Notes: generated by a model from the letters alone, not told the origin. A DNA stretch of 64,000 bases from Epiperipatus broadwayi (GCA_028023455.1 JAQFVV010012495.1:1579711-1643710), one strand, 5' to 3'; counted from the first letter of the stretch, positions 13,749 to 27,510 are shown. Made by a program: numbers and translations.

Positions 13749-14810
13749 ATGAAGATAAAAATTGGATCTCTCAACATTAGAGGCTTAAATGCCATCAAAA
13801 AACTTTTTGATCTCAAAAAATGGTTACATACAACACAACCACACATACTGGGGCTTTTGGAAACAAAAATATACAGCAGCTCTCAAATTGATCCATCAAA
13901 ATATTTAGTCAGCCAAGGTTTTTGTGCCTGCTCAAGGCAATCATCATCACCATCAGGTGGCACAGGCATAATTATTTCCCACAACTGCTCTTTCGATTCT
14001 TTTAAAATTATATATATTGACTCTAATCTTATCATATTAACACTCCATCATAAAAATATCACACTTAACCTAGTATTTGTATATATACCACCAGGCCCTG
14101 TCATCATCTCCAGAATAATAGCAACAATAAATTCAATGCTTACAGCAACACCAAATCCCATAATACTCTTGGGAGATTTCAATATGACCTACCAAACTTT
14201 TGTCACCAAATGGATCCATCAAATAACAGTCCCACTTATGAGTGCTGAGGGTTTTCTCCTATCAAACTCAATATCTTTTAATAACAATAGATATAAGTCA
14301 CTTATTGATTTGTGTTTCTACTCACCAATGTTACATCGTTATTTTAATCTTGAACTCTGTCCATCTATAATCTCAGATCATGCTGCTCAGTTCATCACCC
14401 TCGACCTAACAAAAATGCAGAATACAACAATAGCCCTCCAAAAGACTATGCGAATACTTCTTCCAGCACAAACAACTGAATTCTTATATTCAGAAACATA
14501 TATAATGCTCCAAAAACTTCAAAACATGTCACTCGATCCAGTGCAAAAGTATATAGCATTCACCAATATACTTTCTTTCAACATCAATCATATTACCTGC
14601 AACTCAACACCCCCCACCAGATTATTAGCATTGGCAGATGAACTACATAACAGAATAACCATTTCCAGACCAACTACAGATAATCAAACACAAATTAAAA
14701 AACTTACAGAAATGTACAACAATACATGCAATACACTAAAGCAATATGTAGCAATAAAAAAGAAAAAAATATGCCTTACACAACAACATACTTGGACCAG
14801 AGCATACATA
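13749..14810 (+). pseudogene. LINE copy 2 ORF2, part 1: EEP (APE-type) endonuclease domain
   Basis: Opens with ATG at 13749, and about 354 codons read without a stop. Endonuclease/exonuclease/phosphatase signatures occur in the right order: IGSLNIRGLN (catalytic Asn), LLETKI (metal-binding Glu), FVYIPPG, LGDFNM (Asp and Asn), SLIDLCFYS, and SDHAAQF (catalytic Asp-His pair near residue 215). In family members this domain nicks target DNA to prime reverse transcription. After it comes a linker of about 130 residues, rich in Thr/Lys, up to the insertion point of the 2.1-kb element. Across the insertion the frame resumes (TRAYI, then WWALGYP), so the domain was part of a normal full ORF2 before the insertion. 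Confidence 0.92.
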
Positions 14811-16945
14811 TTATAACGATCCAAACGAAGTGGGAGATCGCATCGCACCGCACTACCAAAGGGCGCCATCTAGGCATTTGAGCCTAGAAAAATTTATAAA
14901 GTAGGCAGATACGCGCTGTTAGGATTCCACTTTATTTACATATTTAGATCGTTAGCCCATTGTCACTAGCTCAGTGGAGATGCAGAGATAATAAAATATA
15001 TAACCTTAGATATAAATATAAAAAAATAATAAAAGCCACTGCCAGAAATTAACACAGAAAAATATTTATTTACGCACATATAAAATCATTCTAAATTCGA
15101 GGAATAAGTTTAACATTTAGATTTTTATCTTAATTTTTAATTTTACATTTAAAATAGCTTGCTATAATGTTTAATATTTTTTTTTAGAGGGTCGGGTATG
15201 AATAGGCTACATAGATCTGTATTTGAAAAGACAATATTCTTCCCTTATTTAACCCTAGGCTAAAAGTTCAAAGTCAAACTGACACCAGTCATCCGATACA
15301 TTTATGTATTCAATGTAGCATGAAAATACAACGGCACTAAATAGACTATACTGTCAGGAATGCACATCTGAACAGTATAATGAGAAGACATTGTTGCTCT
15401 CCACCACCAGGAATGCTACTTCTGATGGCGAGTAGAACAATAAACATAAAACTCCATAGGAATGGATTGCGTCTTGTGTCTTACTATCCAATTCCATAGG
15501 CAACAGAGGGTGTGCGGCGTATATATGTAATCCTGCACATGGCAGATCTCCTGCTACATTTACTACCTACACAAATATATCAAAACCATTGTGCCAATTC
15601 AACCATGAAACAAATAACCTAAGATTACCCTCCCCTAATATAACTTTACAAATCTATACAGCCATTCACGCCTGACTTAAATTTAACATTGAAATACGTT
15701 CGCACAGATTTGTTTAAAAATGTTGGGTATAGATCGATTATATAGATTCCACGGTCAAAAACATTTCAAAATAAACATAAACGATCAAAATACAAAATTA
15801 TTGATACTGACAATCGCAGAGGGAAACTTATAAGTAACCCAATAGTATTCACCATAAGATACTTGTAATGTCACCAATAACTTAAAAGACATCCGAATAA
15901 ATACATTTTAGATACTCACCGTAAGGTATCATTATTTATCGAATGTCTATATATTTTGATCAAATATGAAAACCAAAATCTAATTAACTGCAAACGAATC
16001 CATGCAAGTGTCTATAGACAACTTAAATGTAATGCATTTAATAATTTCTACAATAAAATATTACTACACATAAAAAATATTAAAAGGGAAATGATTCTTT
16101 TAACAATCGGGAAAGATATAAAATTAACCATTATTAATTTGATTTAAAACTTACAAAAAGTCAGATAAGAGTCCATTTTAAATAAGTCGGCTTGTTTATT
16201 AATTTGTTCAACTTGACGAAAGTTCTTGACTGATTTTAAGAATTGTTCCTTTCCTATAGCTTACGGTAGCAGAACTCCCGGTTCCTGGTGTCAATGTCCA
16301 CGGAGTCTTTAATTGAAAGATCGATCTAATGTTCAGGAGGTGGCATTTGCTGGTTCATGGTATCAGTCATTTCATTTCAGAGATAAGTGGGAGAGAATGA
16401 TAAAGTGCGTCTTTATCGCTCGTCTCCCCAACCAAGTTGAAAAAAGCTCTTCAACTCAATATTTTTTTCTTTTTATATCATCCACAAGGATTCACTGAAC
16501 AAAACATCACTAATCTGTTTTTTCGTTATGGTCCGGGCCAAGGCTTAGTGCTTCCATTTGTCAAGCTAAAATCTCTTTCTTCTCTTATCTAACTTTCCAT
16601 CTGACTTTTTAATTAAACAGCTTTTAGATAATTAATAAACAATCATTTCCTTTTATAGATTACAGGAATTAATTAATACCTGCTTTTATTTTAACTTACG
16701 TTATTTTTTTTATTAAAATATTTTTATATTTCAATCTTGTATTTTTTTATTTAAAAAAAAATACATTCAAATACTTTTTTTTTTTTTGTTTATGAAAAAA
16801 AATATTTTTAAAGTTTAACATCTGTGCGAATGTATACACGTTTAACAATGTTTTAATTTTAGCGTTTAGTTTTTTCCTTTTATTTGCGACTTTTTTAAGT
16901 TTTTATTTTAAATTAATGTAATGACATATTTATATATCGTTACAA
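14811..16945. mobile_element. Element A copy 1: 2.1-kb DNA element with TA target duplication
   Basis: Begins TTATAACGAT and ends ATCGTTACAA (inverted termini), flanked by TA on both sides. Removing the element and one TA restores the LINE reading frame exactly, which fixes its borders. Related copies lie at 57856-60053 and 60769-62980 (shared blocks 'gccatctaggcatttga', 'acctaagattaccctcccct', 'ataacttaaaagacat'). No transposase domain is recognised. Short open stretches inside look fortuitous. A TA duplication fits Tc1/mariner-like transposition, but the termini are not diagnostic and the superfamily is open. Confidence 0.85.
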
Positions 16946-16947
16946 TA

Positions 16948-19130
16948 TGGTGGGCATTGGGATACCCATCCACAGTCAGAGTGCCTATGGCACTTGAAAT
17001 AGATGGCTCTATAACAGCTGGACATAACATGATAAACCCAATATATCAACACTTTAAAAAAAACTGCAAAAACAGAGAGTGTACATACCAAATGAAGACA
17101 TATTTGGAGACCCTGACACAGACACACCAATAACAACAACTGACATTGTATTTCAACTTGCAACCATAACAAACACATGTCAACCAAGACCACAAGGAAT
17201 TCCCAAATTTGTGTTCAAACATCTTAGTCACTTCACAGCAAAATACCTGTGTGATCTAGCCAATTACATATCCCAAAAAATTTACAACATACAAAGTCTA
17301 TACCCAATTGCAATGGTTCCATTTAACAAAAAACCAACAGCAATATCATCTTTATCTAATCTACGACCAATTTCAATGGGACCTTTAGGAATAAAAATTC
17401 TTGAAAGAGTGATAAAGGATAAAATAGAACAACACATACTCCCTGTGTTATCATCAGCACAATATGCCAAAAAAGGATCATCCATTGGCCAGGGTGCCTT
17501 AATGTACAAAACAATTATCGAAGTAGTAAAAAAAAGAAAGAAATATGCACCAATTATAGTTCAACTAGACATTGAGGCAGCTTTTGACTCGGTGCCTATA
17601 GCCAAATTATTAGATGTGCTGAAAAAACAACAACACCTCCATCCCTACTATATATAATAGCCAAATTACTCAGCCGTGAAATTCACATCACATTGAATGG
17701 AAAAAAATCACCAGCCTTCAGACCGAGTCAATCCATCCCATAAGGATTGCCCCTAAGTGCCTTGCTCTTTACAATATATATAAATCCTCTATTAATAGAG
17801 ATACAGAAAAAAAATAAAAGGCATTCAAATTCCAAACACTGCTTTAAATATATCATGCATAGCCTATATGGACGATGTAACCGTTTTCCTCCCCTCTAAA
17901 AAGAACCTCCCCATATTACAAGAGATAATCAAGAATTATACCTCAAATTTTAATTTAAAAATTAACACAAATAAAATGCTGCATGGTCAATATACACAGG
18001 CAAGCACTGTACAGAGATGTTTAATGGTAAACCATCTGCTTTCCTTGGTTTCCCATTCTACCTTGGAACCAATGGAATGAGGCAAAAAATTCAAAATAAA
18101 TTAAAAATAGATGCTGAAAAAATCACAGCATCACTTGAAAAGTGATACCTGTCAATATATGCAAAGGTAGCACTATTTAATCAACTTATAACTACAAAAA
18201 TTACATACTATACACCTATAATTAAATTTGCAAAAACATTCATATCTAAAATCTCGTCAATCTGTAACAAACTAATATGGAAGAGAAAGACAGTGGCAAT
18301 CTCTTTAAAAAAATCTGAGCAGGCCACCACATAGCAATGGACTTGGACTCCATACAATCAATGTTTTTTACACACAGAAATCAATAAATCTAATAACAGC
18401 AACCATAAAAAGATTTCCAGACCTGGAGTGTGTAATCAGTATAATACCCACAGACAGACCATCCCCTTCATATGGATATCTATCCACACTGATTGAAGAA
18501 ATCAAGCCAATATACAATGAAATATCACTCAATAATGACAACAAGTATACATACTGGGACATTTATAATATACTATATCCAAACCAGACACCTAATCTAC
18601 ATCCATCAGTTCTTGGAATAGACAACAGGCAACTACTGCAACAATTCAGAAAATGGTCATAAGAACCAAAATTATTTGATTTTCTACTTAAGCTTAATCT
18701 CAATGCTCTACCCACAACCCATTTCCTTAGATTTCATAGATTCTATACAAATATAGACCCCATGTGTGGGCTATGTTATAGAGAAGAAGAGACACAAGAT
18801 CATTTTCTTCATTCCTGCAGTGCCCTAGAAACAATACGTCACACAATGTTTACCACATACAGAAAGGCTATCATTTCAATTGATGAAATAATAAATACAT
18901 TTAAAAAAGGCAACAACCCTGCTATTCATGCAGCAACATACAGCCTTTATGCCTACTGGTACACCAGATGCACTTTTGCACTTGCCAATAACCCTCGATG
19001 CCACCCAGCAACATATTCAATAAAACTAGAACTGTTAAGAAAAAGACAGCATCCTAGCTCAACCAGATATATTTGCAGCCACATGGTCACACTTGAAACA
19101 AAAATCCAGTCTATGAAATATAAAGGCCAA
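16948..19130 (+). pseudogene. LINE copy 2 ORF2, part 2: reverse transcriptase and C-terminal zinc finger
   Basis: Resumes with WWALGYPSTVRVPMALEIDG and has a frameshift at about 17075. The RT fingers region runs at 17079-17657 with SNLRPISMGPLGIKILERVI, GQGALMYKTI and motif A QLDIEAAFDSVP. Motif B carries a TAA in place of the Gln of PQG (17741-17743, SIP-stop-GLPLSALLF). Motif C is AYMDDVTVFL at about 17860. The thumb block FLGFPFYLGTNGM follows at about 18040, and the ORF ends with MCGLCYREEETQDHFLHSC at about 18762-18815, a CX2CX8HX4C finger like those at the end of many LINE ORF2 proteins. Several stops and frame changes make it a pseudogene. In the family this part does target-primed reverse transcription. 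Confidence 0.9.
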
Positions 19131-19368
19131 TAAGATAGATGATGACATTTTCAACATCAGCATTTTTTCCAACTTTAAAAAAATGCAAGCATAAACTGAA
19201 CTAAATAGAAGGCCAAATCTAAAAACAAGAAGAAAAAAAAAGTATGCAGAAAAGATAAAGACTTATATACTGAAAGTTGTAATTTGTTTTTCATTTGTAA
19301 AAAATCAATATATTACTAGATGTGACTGTGTAACTTTTTAGACTCAATAAAGTTTTGCTTTGAAACAT

Positions 19369-21345
<1,977 letters not shown>

Positions 21346-21384
21346 TTCCACCACCTCCACCACCACCAACACTACTACTACTAC
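21346..21384. repeat. Trinucleotide tract (CCA/CCT/ACT)
   Basis: Short impure run of CCA, CCT and ACT triplets at the 3' end of LINE copy 3, probably its tail or a remnant of the target repeat. Confidence 0.85.
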
Positions 21385-21690
21385 AAGCTTCAAAAATGCT
21401 AAGAATATTGAAATTCACAAGATTCAAAACAAAGTTAAGAAACTAAATGGCAATGATCTTAATAATTAATAAACAAACATATTTTAACTTACGCAAACAA
21501 AGAAAGATTAATACAATAATCATTTTAAATTTTGAACACTCTTGAAATATACTATATAAAAAATAAAAACTATTTTTCACTAGCAGATTTTGAATATAGA
21601 AAAGCAGATCTTATCAGTGTTACAACGTACTTTAACTGTAACAGTGCTTTGTATGAAACAATCTGAATAAGGTATTAATCTTACTTTGTA
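21385..21690. other. No gene seen
   Basis: AT-rich spacer, nothing recognised. Confidence 0.5.
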
Positions 21691-22485
21691 TACATAAGTT
21701 AAAATACAATTGTTTATTAGTTATTAAGATCTTTGCTGATTTAGTTTCAGACTTTTTCTTTACATTTGTTTGAATTTCAATATATTTAATTATCTTTGCA
21801 GTGTAGTTATATTTTACCTATGCTGTATTCAAACTGTTTGCTTCACAGGTAGAACTGTTGAAACTAACAGTTATGTGATACTGATAAGTTCTATTTTTTA
21901 TATTAGAATGTCAGTTATCAATAAGCAGTTGCTTTTATTTTTATATAGTAGGTTTTAGGAGTTTTTAAAGTTTAAAATGATCATAGTAATATTATTACCA
22001 TGCATACATAGGTCAAAATGTGTTTGTTTAGTAACTAATAAGATCTTTGGAGATTTATTTTTTTTGCTTTTTGTTTACATTAATCTGAAGTGTGTTACTT
22101 TTTACCTATGCTGCTTTATTTGAACTTATTTTGCAGTTAGTACTGCTAAAATTAAAGTGTAGTATGTGATACTGCTAAAATCTATTTTCCATATTAAAAA
22201 TTCAGTTAACATTAGGCAGTTGTTTCTGTTTTTTGTACAGTATGTTTCGTGATTTTATTGTAATTGTGTTTACATAAGTTAAAATATGTTTGTTTATTAG
22301 CTTATTAAGATCTTTGCTGTTTTGTTTCTCACAGATTGTTTACGTTTGTTTCAACTTTTTCAATTTCAATATGCTTAACTTCTTTGCAACTTACAGGTAA
22401 GAAGGTTATCTTTTACCTGTGATACTTTATTCAGACTCTGTTCTATAAGTGCGTTGCTGAAATTAGAATATGATATGTGAAACAA
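21691..22485. repeat. Diverged tandem repeat, three ~265-315-bp units
   Basis: Units start at 21691, 22005 and 22270 with TACATAAGTTAAAATAYRNTTGTTTA-like sequence (bases vary), followed by 'aagatctttgctg', then 'tttgcag', 'ttttacctatgctg' and 'tatgtgatactg'. A fourth diverged copy lies at about 27305-27510. Non-coding; origin unknown. Confidence 0.75.
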
Positions 22486-23326
22486 ATAATAGTTCTTATA
22501 TATATAAATACCTGACAACTTTTAATTTTAAAATTTATTCGAATCTACCTTAATTATATCTAAATTTCAAACAGGTAATAAAGTTAGAAAGCCATTTCTC
22601 TTATGTGTTTAAAATGTTAAATTATCCAATAACTCAGAATAATACAAATGAATCTATACTAGTCAAGAGATTACTACAACTACTGTCAATTAATTTTCTA
22701 TTTAAATTTACAACACGCAATAAATTACTAATCAAGTCACTGACTTTGAAAATCTTTTTTCTCAAAATGAGTAGTAATTAACTTTGTCATATAAAATTAA
22801 AAGTTTATCAGCAAAATCTATAGAAATATGACAGCTTTTGAAAAAAAATTTTATTGCTTGCACTATTCTGGATTATTGTCTATTTAAAATCTTAGCACTT
22901 GATGAGAAATGATTACTATTTTTTATGTTACCTAGTTAACAATGCTGGATAAATTTAACTGTTAAAATGTCTTGACATTTGTTATATGATTACAGCAAAG
23001 CCCTATGGAAATTTTCATTACATACAGTTATAATGTGATTTGAAATACAAAAATAAGTGATTATTTAGATGTATTTATATTTTTGTTACTTTATTCTTTT
23101 TGATATAAGCATAAAAAAAGAATTTGATATATATTTGTTTTTCATGTAATCAATAAATAATTAATTGTAAGACATAATACCAAAAGTACATAATTAAATG
23201 AGTAAATGACATAAATATTGTTTATTTTCTATTTTCTTATATATATATATACAAATACAATATTCATTAATTAAAAACTATTGTAAAAATAATAAATATA
23301 ATGGTAATTAATTATTATATACAGAC
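22486..23326. other. No gene seen
   Basis: AT-rich with scattered stops in all frames and no recognised repeat. Confidence 0.5.
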
Positions 23327-23333
23327 TTTCAAC

Positions 23334-23380
23334 CTGCAGAAGTACTTTTGGTTATTTCCTTAATCCTCCTCAACTGCCAT
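23334..23380 (-). ncRNA. Hammerhead-like motif, family F, minus copy
   Basis: Minus strand: TGGCAG, TTGAGGA, stem II GGATTA-AGGAAA-TAACC, AAA (GAA in other copies), self-complementary AGTACT, T, CTGCAG. Stem I pairs GCAG with CTGC. The first core position is T where hammerheads have C, and G12 is A here, so this copy is probably inactive. Confidence 0.45.
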
Positions 23381-23504
23381 TAAATTCAAAAAACATAAAT
23401 AGAAATAAAATGAATATAATTAATAGACAAGCTGCTAATGTTAAAATTCGAAATGCATGGGATTTGAATTAATGACATTTGTTTTCGTTGTTTTTTTAAT
23501 TTAC

Positions 23505-23552
23505 TGGCAGTTGATGAGGGTTAAGGAATTAACCGAAAGTACTCAGCTGAAT
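23505..23552 (+). ncRNA. Hammerhead-like motif, family F, plus copy
   Basis: TGGCAG, TTGATGA, stem II GGTTAA-GGAA-TTAACC, GAA, palindromic AGTACT, C, AGCTGAA. The stem II hairpin is perfect and the core differs from CTGATGA only at the first base. It lies about 35 bp after the endonuclease stop codon, where Penelope-like elements are known to carry hammerheads. Confidence 0.5.
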
Positions 23553-23590
23553 TGAAAGATTGTATATAATAGTTAATTACCATTATGTTT

Positions 23591-25298
23591 ATTATTTTTA
23601 TTGTTCTATATACATATATACTGTAATGATCACATCAGCATATTTCATAATTTTACATTTTTTTCTATTTATTTATGTATTTACATAAGTTACATGGTCA
23701 TCATCTGGCTTAATAAACTAACACATATATATCTAAAGCAATATTTTATTTAATATAATAATGTAACCATTACGTAGTTTTATTTGTAATGCCATGCTAA
23801 ATTGTGAAGAACATAAGTTTCTTTTGATTAATGATGTTATACCAAGCAATCTTACTGAAACAAAGTAACAAATCATGCAATAGTAACTAATTTACAAGTG
23901 TAGTTATGAATTGATGTGTAATTTGTTTTCTTTAATAAAATTAACAAATCATATAACAATAATTTATTTAGGAAAGTATAATCATTAATTGATATGCAAT
24001 TTATTTCTTTAACAAAATCCTTTAATATTTACACATAATAGTATGAATATATTCATAGGTAATATCACATTTTCCATACCTTTAATCTTGTCTTCAATAA
24101 ACTTAAATATAATTATACACATGTATGAATTTATAAATATAACATTTCTTTGACTTGTATGTCTTCTAGTACTTATATATACATATTTCTATATAGGATA
24201 GATATCAATGCTATCTTTATTATAATCATAAGAAATGGTATTTTTAGATCTTATTCCTAAACATAATAATAACTATAAAGGGATGGCCTTTTGGTCCAAA
24301 CCATAACTGAATAAATCTTTTATACAATAATTATAAGAAGTGGCCTTGGTTCCAAACCCAATTCAATACAACTACAATATACACAGGGATGACTCATTCT
24401 GAGATCGATTATAACCCTTCAAACTGATAGGAATGTATTCTCCCATACAGATGCGGACATATGTAAATCATTAAACAATGAATAAACAATTGTCCATATA
24501 TAAACCGGATGTACATAAAATCCAATTTTCAGTAATTAAATATAAGTTTAGTTATGCACGAATGAATCTAATGGAAATAATTACATGTTAACTATGATTA
24601 TTTAAGACTTAGATAATTTACCTGAGTGCATTGTATTTATTTACATGATTATCATTTTTTTAGTATATTTTTTCTTCTTATTAATAATTCATATAAAATC
24701 CAAAAGCTTAGCATGCACACACACACACACATATATATAATTGATTGTTTCTTTTAAAATAATACTAATATAACGAGCCTTGTTTAAAAGTACAAATTAT
24801 TTAAAATAAAGTACAAATCAATCTTTAAATAAAACTCACACAAAACAAAATAATAGTCATTTACTTCTTTTCTGACAAATATTAAAAGTCCATTTATGGT
24901 GGTATTTAATATAGTCTTGTAATTTCTAACTATTTTTTTTTAAATAAGCTCTAATTCTACTTTTCAGCTGGTTATTCAAAGATATTCCAGATTAGCTCTA
25001 TCTAACTGTCGGTGGTGTTCTTCTTTTTTATTCATAAAGCATAGTCAATTCTGGGATTTTAATGAAGTAGTATTCACCTTCTGGTCTAAGAAAAAAAACT
25101 GATTTTTATATCCTACACTTAGTTTTCGTTTGAATTTCATTTTAGTGCTTTTTAAAAAAAAAAATGCATAGATTTGCATAGTTCATTATGCTTAGAAGAA
25201 AATGTTATTTTTTTTTATTTATTGGAATTAATAATAGATTTTTTATTTCAATATATATATATGTTAAAATGAAGATTTGCACAGGTTAAATATATAAA
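23591..25298. other. No gene seen; short microsatellites
   Basis: AT-rich. A short (CA)n/(TA)n run lies at about 24716-24738, and two related short blocks near 24281-24360 ('ggccttttggtccaaacc' and 'ggccttggttccaaaccc') suggest a small duplication. No coding frame. Confidence 0.5.
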
Positions 25299-25475
25299 AT
25301 ACATATTTTGCGGGTTCATCAGTGTTAAAAACTTTTAATATTAATATACTGACGTTTCGATTTGGTCACACAGCCATCCACAGAGTTATAAAAGGTAAAA
25401 AGACGGTTGTAGAGGCGCTACAATCACTGATTTGAATAAAACGTTAAAATTCCACCAACAGCAAAAATGTTAAAT

Positions 25476-25811
25476 TTAGGAATGTTTTTTTAAAAAAATC
25501 TTTCCAAATAGGAGGAAGTTTGCATGTATCATCTTGCTTATTGATACAATCTGGCCTTTTAAGTATCTCAATGGCTTCTCTAATTTTGCACTGTTAGAGA
25601 TTATCACATCTAGATATGATCCTGGTACTAGAAAAATCAATTTTATGACCTGAATCTATAGTATGGAATGAGAGTGCTGATGATGATGAGTGTTGTTTAA
25701 CTGCATTGGCATGCTCATCTCTCCTAACACTGATGCGATGATTACTCATACCTATGTAAGAAGTTTTACAATTTTTACATGAGATTTGATAGACACCATT
25801 TGATAGACACC
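25476..25811 (-). pseudogene. Penelope-like GIY-YIG endonuclease fragment, broken
   Basis: Minus-strand twin of 25814-26134. In the codon matching Tyr of DNLYQC the triplet is TAA (25594-25596), and an A-run near the C-terminus is one base longer, giving a frameshift. It is otherwise almost the same sequence, so it is an inactive partner of the plus-strand copy. Confidence 0.85.
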
Positions 25812-25813
25812 AT

Positions 25814-26134
25814 GGTGTCTATCAAATCTCATGTAAAAATTGTAAAGCTTCTTACATAGGTATGAGTAATCATCGCATCAGTGTTAGGAGAGATGAGCAT
25901 GCTAATGCAGTTAAACAACACTCATCATCATCAGCACTCTCACTCCATACTATAGATTCAGGTCATAAAATTGATTTTTCTAGTACCAGGATCATATCCA
26001 GATGTGATAATCTCTACCAGTGCAAAATTAGAGAAGCCATTGAGATACTTAAAAGGCCAGATTGTATCAATAAGCAAGATGATACATGCAAACTTCCTCC
26101 TATTTGGAAAGATTTTTTTAAAAAACATTCCTAA
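25814..26134 (+). pseudogene. Penelope-like GIY-YIG endonuclease fragment, open
   Basis: About 106 codons. It starts at the palindrome centre with GVYQISCKNCKASYIG, which contains both halves of the GIY-YIG signature (GVY and YIG) and a CxxC pair, as in Penelope-like endonucleases. It continues with SVRRDEHANAVKQH, SALSLHTIDSGHKIDF and CKIREAIEILKRPD, the conserved Arg, His and Glu blocks of the domain, and ends at TAA 26132-26134. No start codon precedes GVY and there is no reverse transcriptase upstream, so it is a fragment. In the family this domain cleaves target DNA for insertion. Confidence 0.88.
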
Positions 26135-26313
26135 ATTTAACATTTTTGCTATTGGTGGAATTTTAACGTTTTATTCAAATCAGTGATTGTAGCGCCTCTA
26201 CAACCATCTTTCTACCTTTTATAACTCTGTGGATGGCTTGTGTGACCAAGTCGAAACGTCAGTATATTAATATTAAAAGTTTTTAACACAGATGAACCCG
26301 CAAAATATGTATT

Positions 26314-26440
26314 ATATATATATATCAAATCACCTCTCCCCTTTCCCAATTATTGTTTTTTGGCAGTGCTACCTTGTGAATAAAGATAAAATCTGAATTT
26401 CAAACATTCACAGAGGCAAAATTTTTCACACAGTAGCACC
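26314..26440. repeat. Short dispersed repeat, first copy
   Basis: The block around 26335-26420 ('taccttgtgaataaagataa' then 'tctgaatttcaa') recurs, diverged, at about 27138-27225. Unknown family. Confidence 0.5.
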
Positions 26441-26514
26441 ACTCTGTGCAAACCTGAGTAATCAATGGATGTAGGAAGCTTTTTAAATAAAATCCCTATC
26501 TAGTGCCTACTCAT

Positions 26515-26575
26515 CTAATATTCCCAGACTAGCTTCTAGCTTGTAGATTTCATCGGTGAGGAGCCTTGGATCAGC
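26515..26575 (-). ncRNA. Hammerhead-like motif, mutated
   Basis: Family C ribozyme region with core CCGATGA and GAAGCTAGTC in place of GAAACTAGTC. Base changes at essential positions make activity unlikely. Confidence 0.5.
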
Positions 26576-26632
26576 AGTGCTTTCAGATCCAAGACTCCTC
26601 ACTGATAAAAACTAGTTAGGTGCAGTGCTCTC

Positions 26633-26693
26633 AAATTCAAGGCTCCTCATTGATGAAAGCCACAAGCAAGAAACTAGTTTGGGGATATTGGAT
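26633..26693 (+). ncRNA. Hammerhead-like motif, near-complete
   Basis: Stem I 5' half ATTCAA-GGC-TCCTCA, core TTGATGA, A-AGC-CACAA-GCA-A, GAAA, ACTAGT, T, TGGGGA-TA-TTGGAT. It differs from the 6717 copy by C3 to T and a weakened stem II. Confidence 0.55.
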
Positions 26694-26860
26694 GAGTAGG
26701 CACTAGATAGGGATTTTATACACAAACTTTCCTGCATCCATTGATTATTCTGGTTTTCCCTGAGTGGCACTACTGTATGGAGAGTTTTGCCTCTGTGAAA
26801 AACAGATTGTGTAAGCCTAAAGAATGGTGATCATGTGATGTTTGATGGTTTAATTTCAAA

Positions 26861-27304
26861 CCACGACCAAGAGATAACCGTTTGATTGTATGCTGCAATG
26901 TTGTTAAATATATTGAAATAGAGACTTATTTAAACCAGGAGCATGAAATTTAAATTAGTAATGGTCTCAAATTGCTAATAACAAACGTTATACAAAGAAA
27001 AACTAATACATTAGACATTTTAAACTTTACAATCTCCCAACATAAATATATAAGAAAAAGACGTAGTGCATATCGCTATCTGAAAATTCAAATATATTTT
27101 TATTTTAAGTAAGGCCTGAAAATTCAAATATAAACTATTGATTCACCCCTCTCAAAGTTATATTTTTTCAGCAAATCTACCTTGGAAATAAAGATAAAAG
27201 TCTGAATTTTAAGCAGCAACATAATGAGGAATGGCTAGCACTATGCACAGGGTCTATTTCATATATATTTATGTTTGGATATTGCAAAGTTTAAAATGAC
27301 TAAT
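26861..27304. other. No gene seen
   Basis: AT-rich; contains the second copy of the short dispersed repeat at about 27138-27225. Confidence 0.45.
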
Positions 27305-27510
27305 GTATTTTTTTTTGTATACATAAATTAAGCATGTTTGTTTATGAACAATTTAAGATTATTGCTAATTTAAATTTCACATTTTTTATTTGAATAAGTT
27401 TGTATTTTATTACACTTAACATTGCAGCAAACAATCAAGAGATTATCTTCTTGACTGTTCTGTTTGAAATTCAGAGGTTTTTTTAGAAAATATCGTTGCT
27501 GAAAACACAA
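27305..27510. repeat. Dispersed copy of the 21.7-22.5 kb tandem unit
   Basis: 'tacataaattaagcatgttt' and the following 'aagattattgct', 'cattgcag' and 'gattatcttct' blocks follow the order of the units at 21691-22485. Confidence 0.6.

Larger units (their letters stand above)
23327..23590. mobile_element. Penelope-like 3' end remnant, inverted pair
   Basis: On the plus strand the last codons of a GIY-YIG endonuclease are readable (RQAANVKIRNAWDLN then stop, 23424-23472), followed by a hammerhead-like motif. The sequence at 23327-23395 is the reverse complement of the same terminal region, so two 3' ends face each other. Compare 31410-31545, where the same order occurs with KIRDSWNLN. Confidence 0.75.
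25299..26313. mobile_element. Penelope-like element, head-to-head palindrome of two 3' fragments
   Basis: Two ~500-bp arms, nearly identical in reverse complement, meet at 'gacaccatggtgtc' (centre about 25812). The minus arm has an extra ~15-bp repeat at the join. Each arm encodes a GIY-YIG endonuclease fragment, then a non-coding segment with TCGAAACGTCAG and GATGAACCCGCAAAATATG-like ends. Inverted arrangements of 3' fragments are known for Penelope-like elements. The few differences between the arms show that they diverged after the palindrome formed. Confidence 0.88.
26440..26860. mobile_element. Family C, inverted pair of partial copies
   Basis: A minus-strand partial copy (26440-26580) is followed by plus-strand sequence (26580-26860). 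At 26588-26620 a shortened version joins CTGATAAAAACTAGTTAGG, missing stem II. A fuller plus copy follows at 26633-26693, and the end 'atggtgatcatgtgatgtt' is kept. Confidence 0.8.

Noticed and set aside
21691-22485. CRISPR-like array
   Set aside because: Units are about 300 bp, diverged throughout, without short constant repeats and unique spacers, and the genome is eukaryotic.
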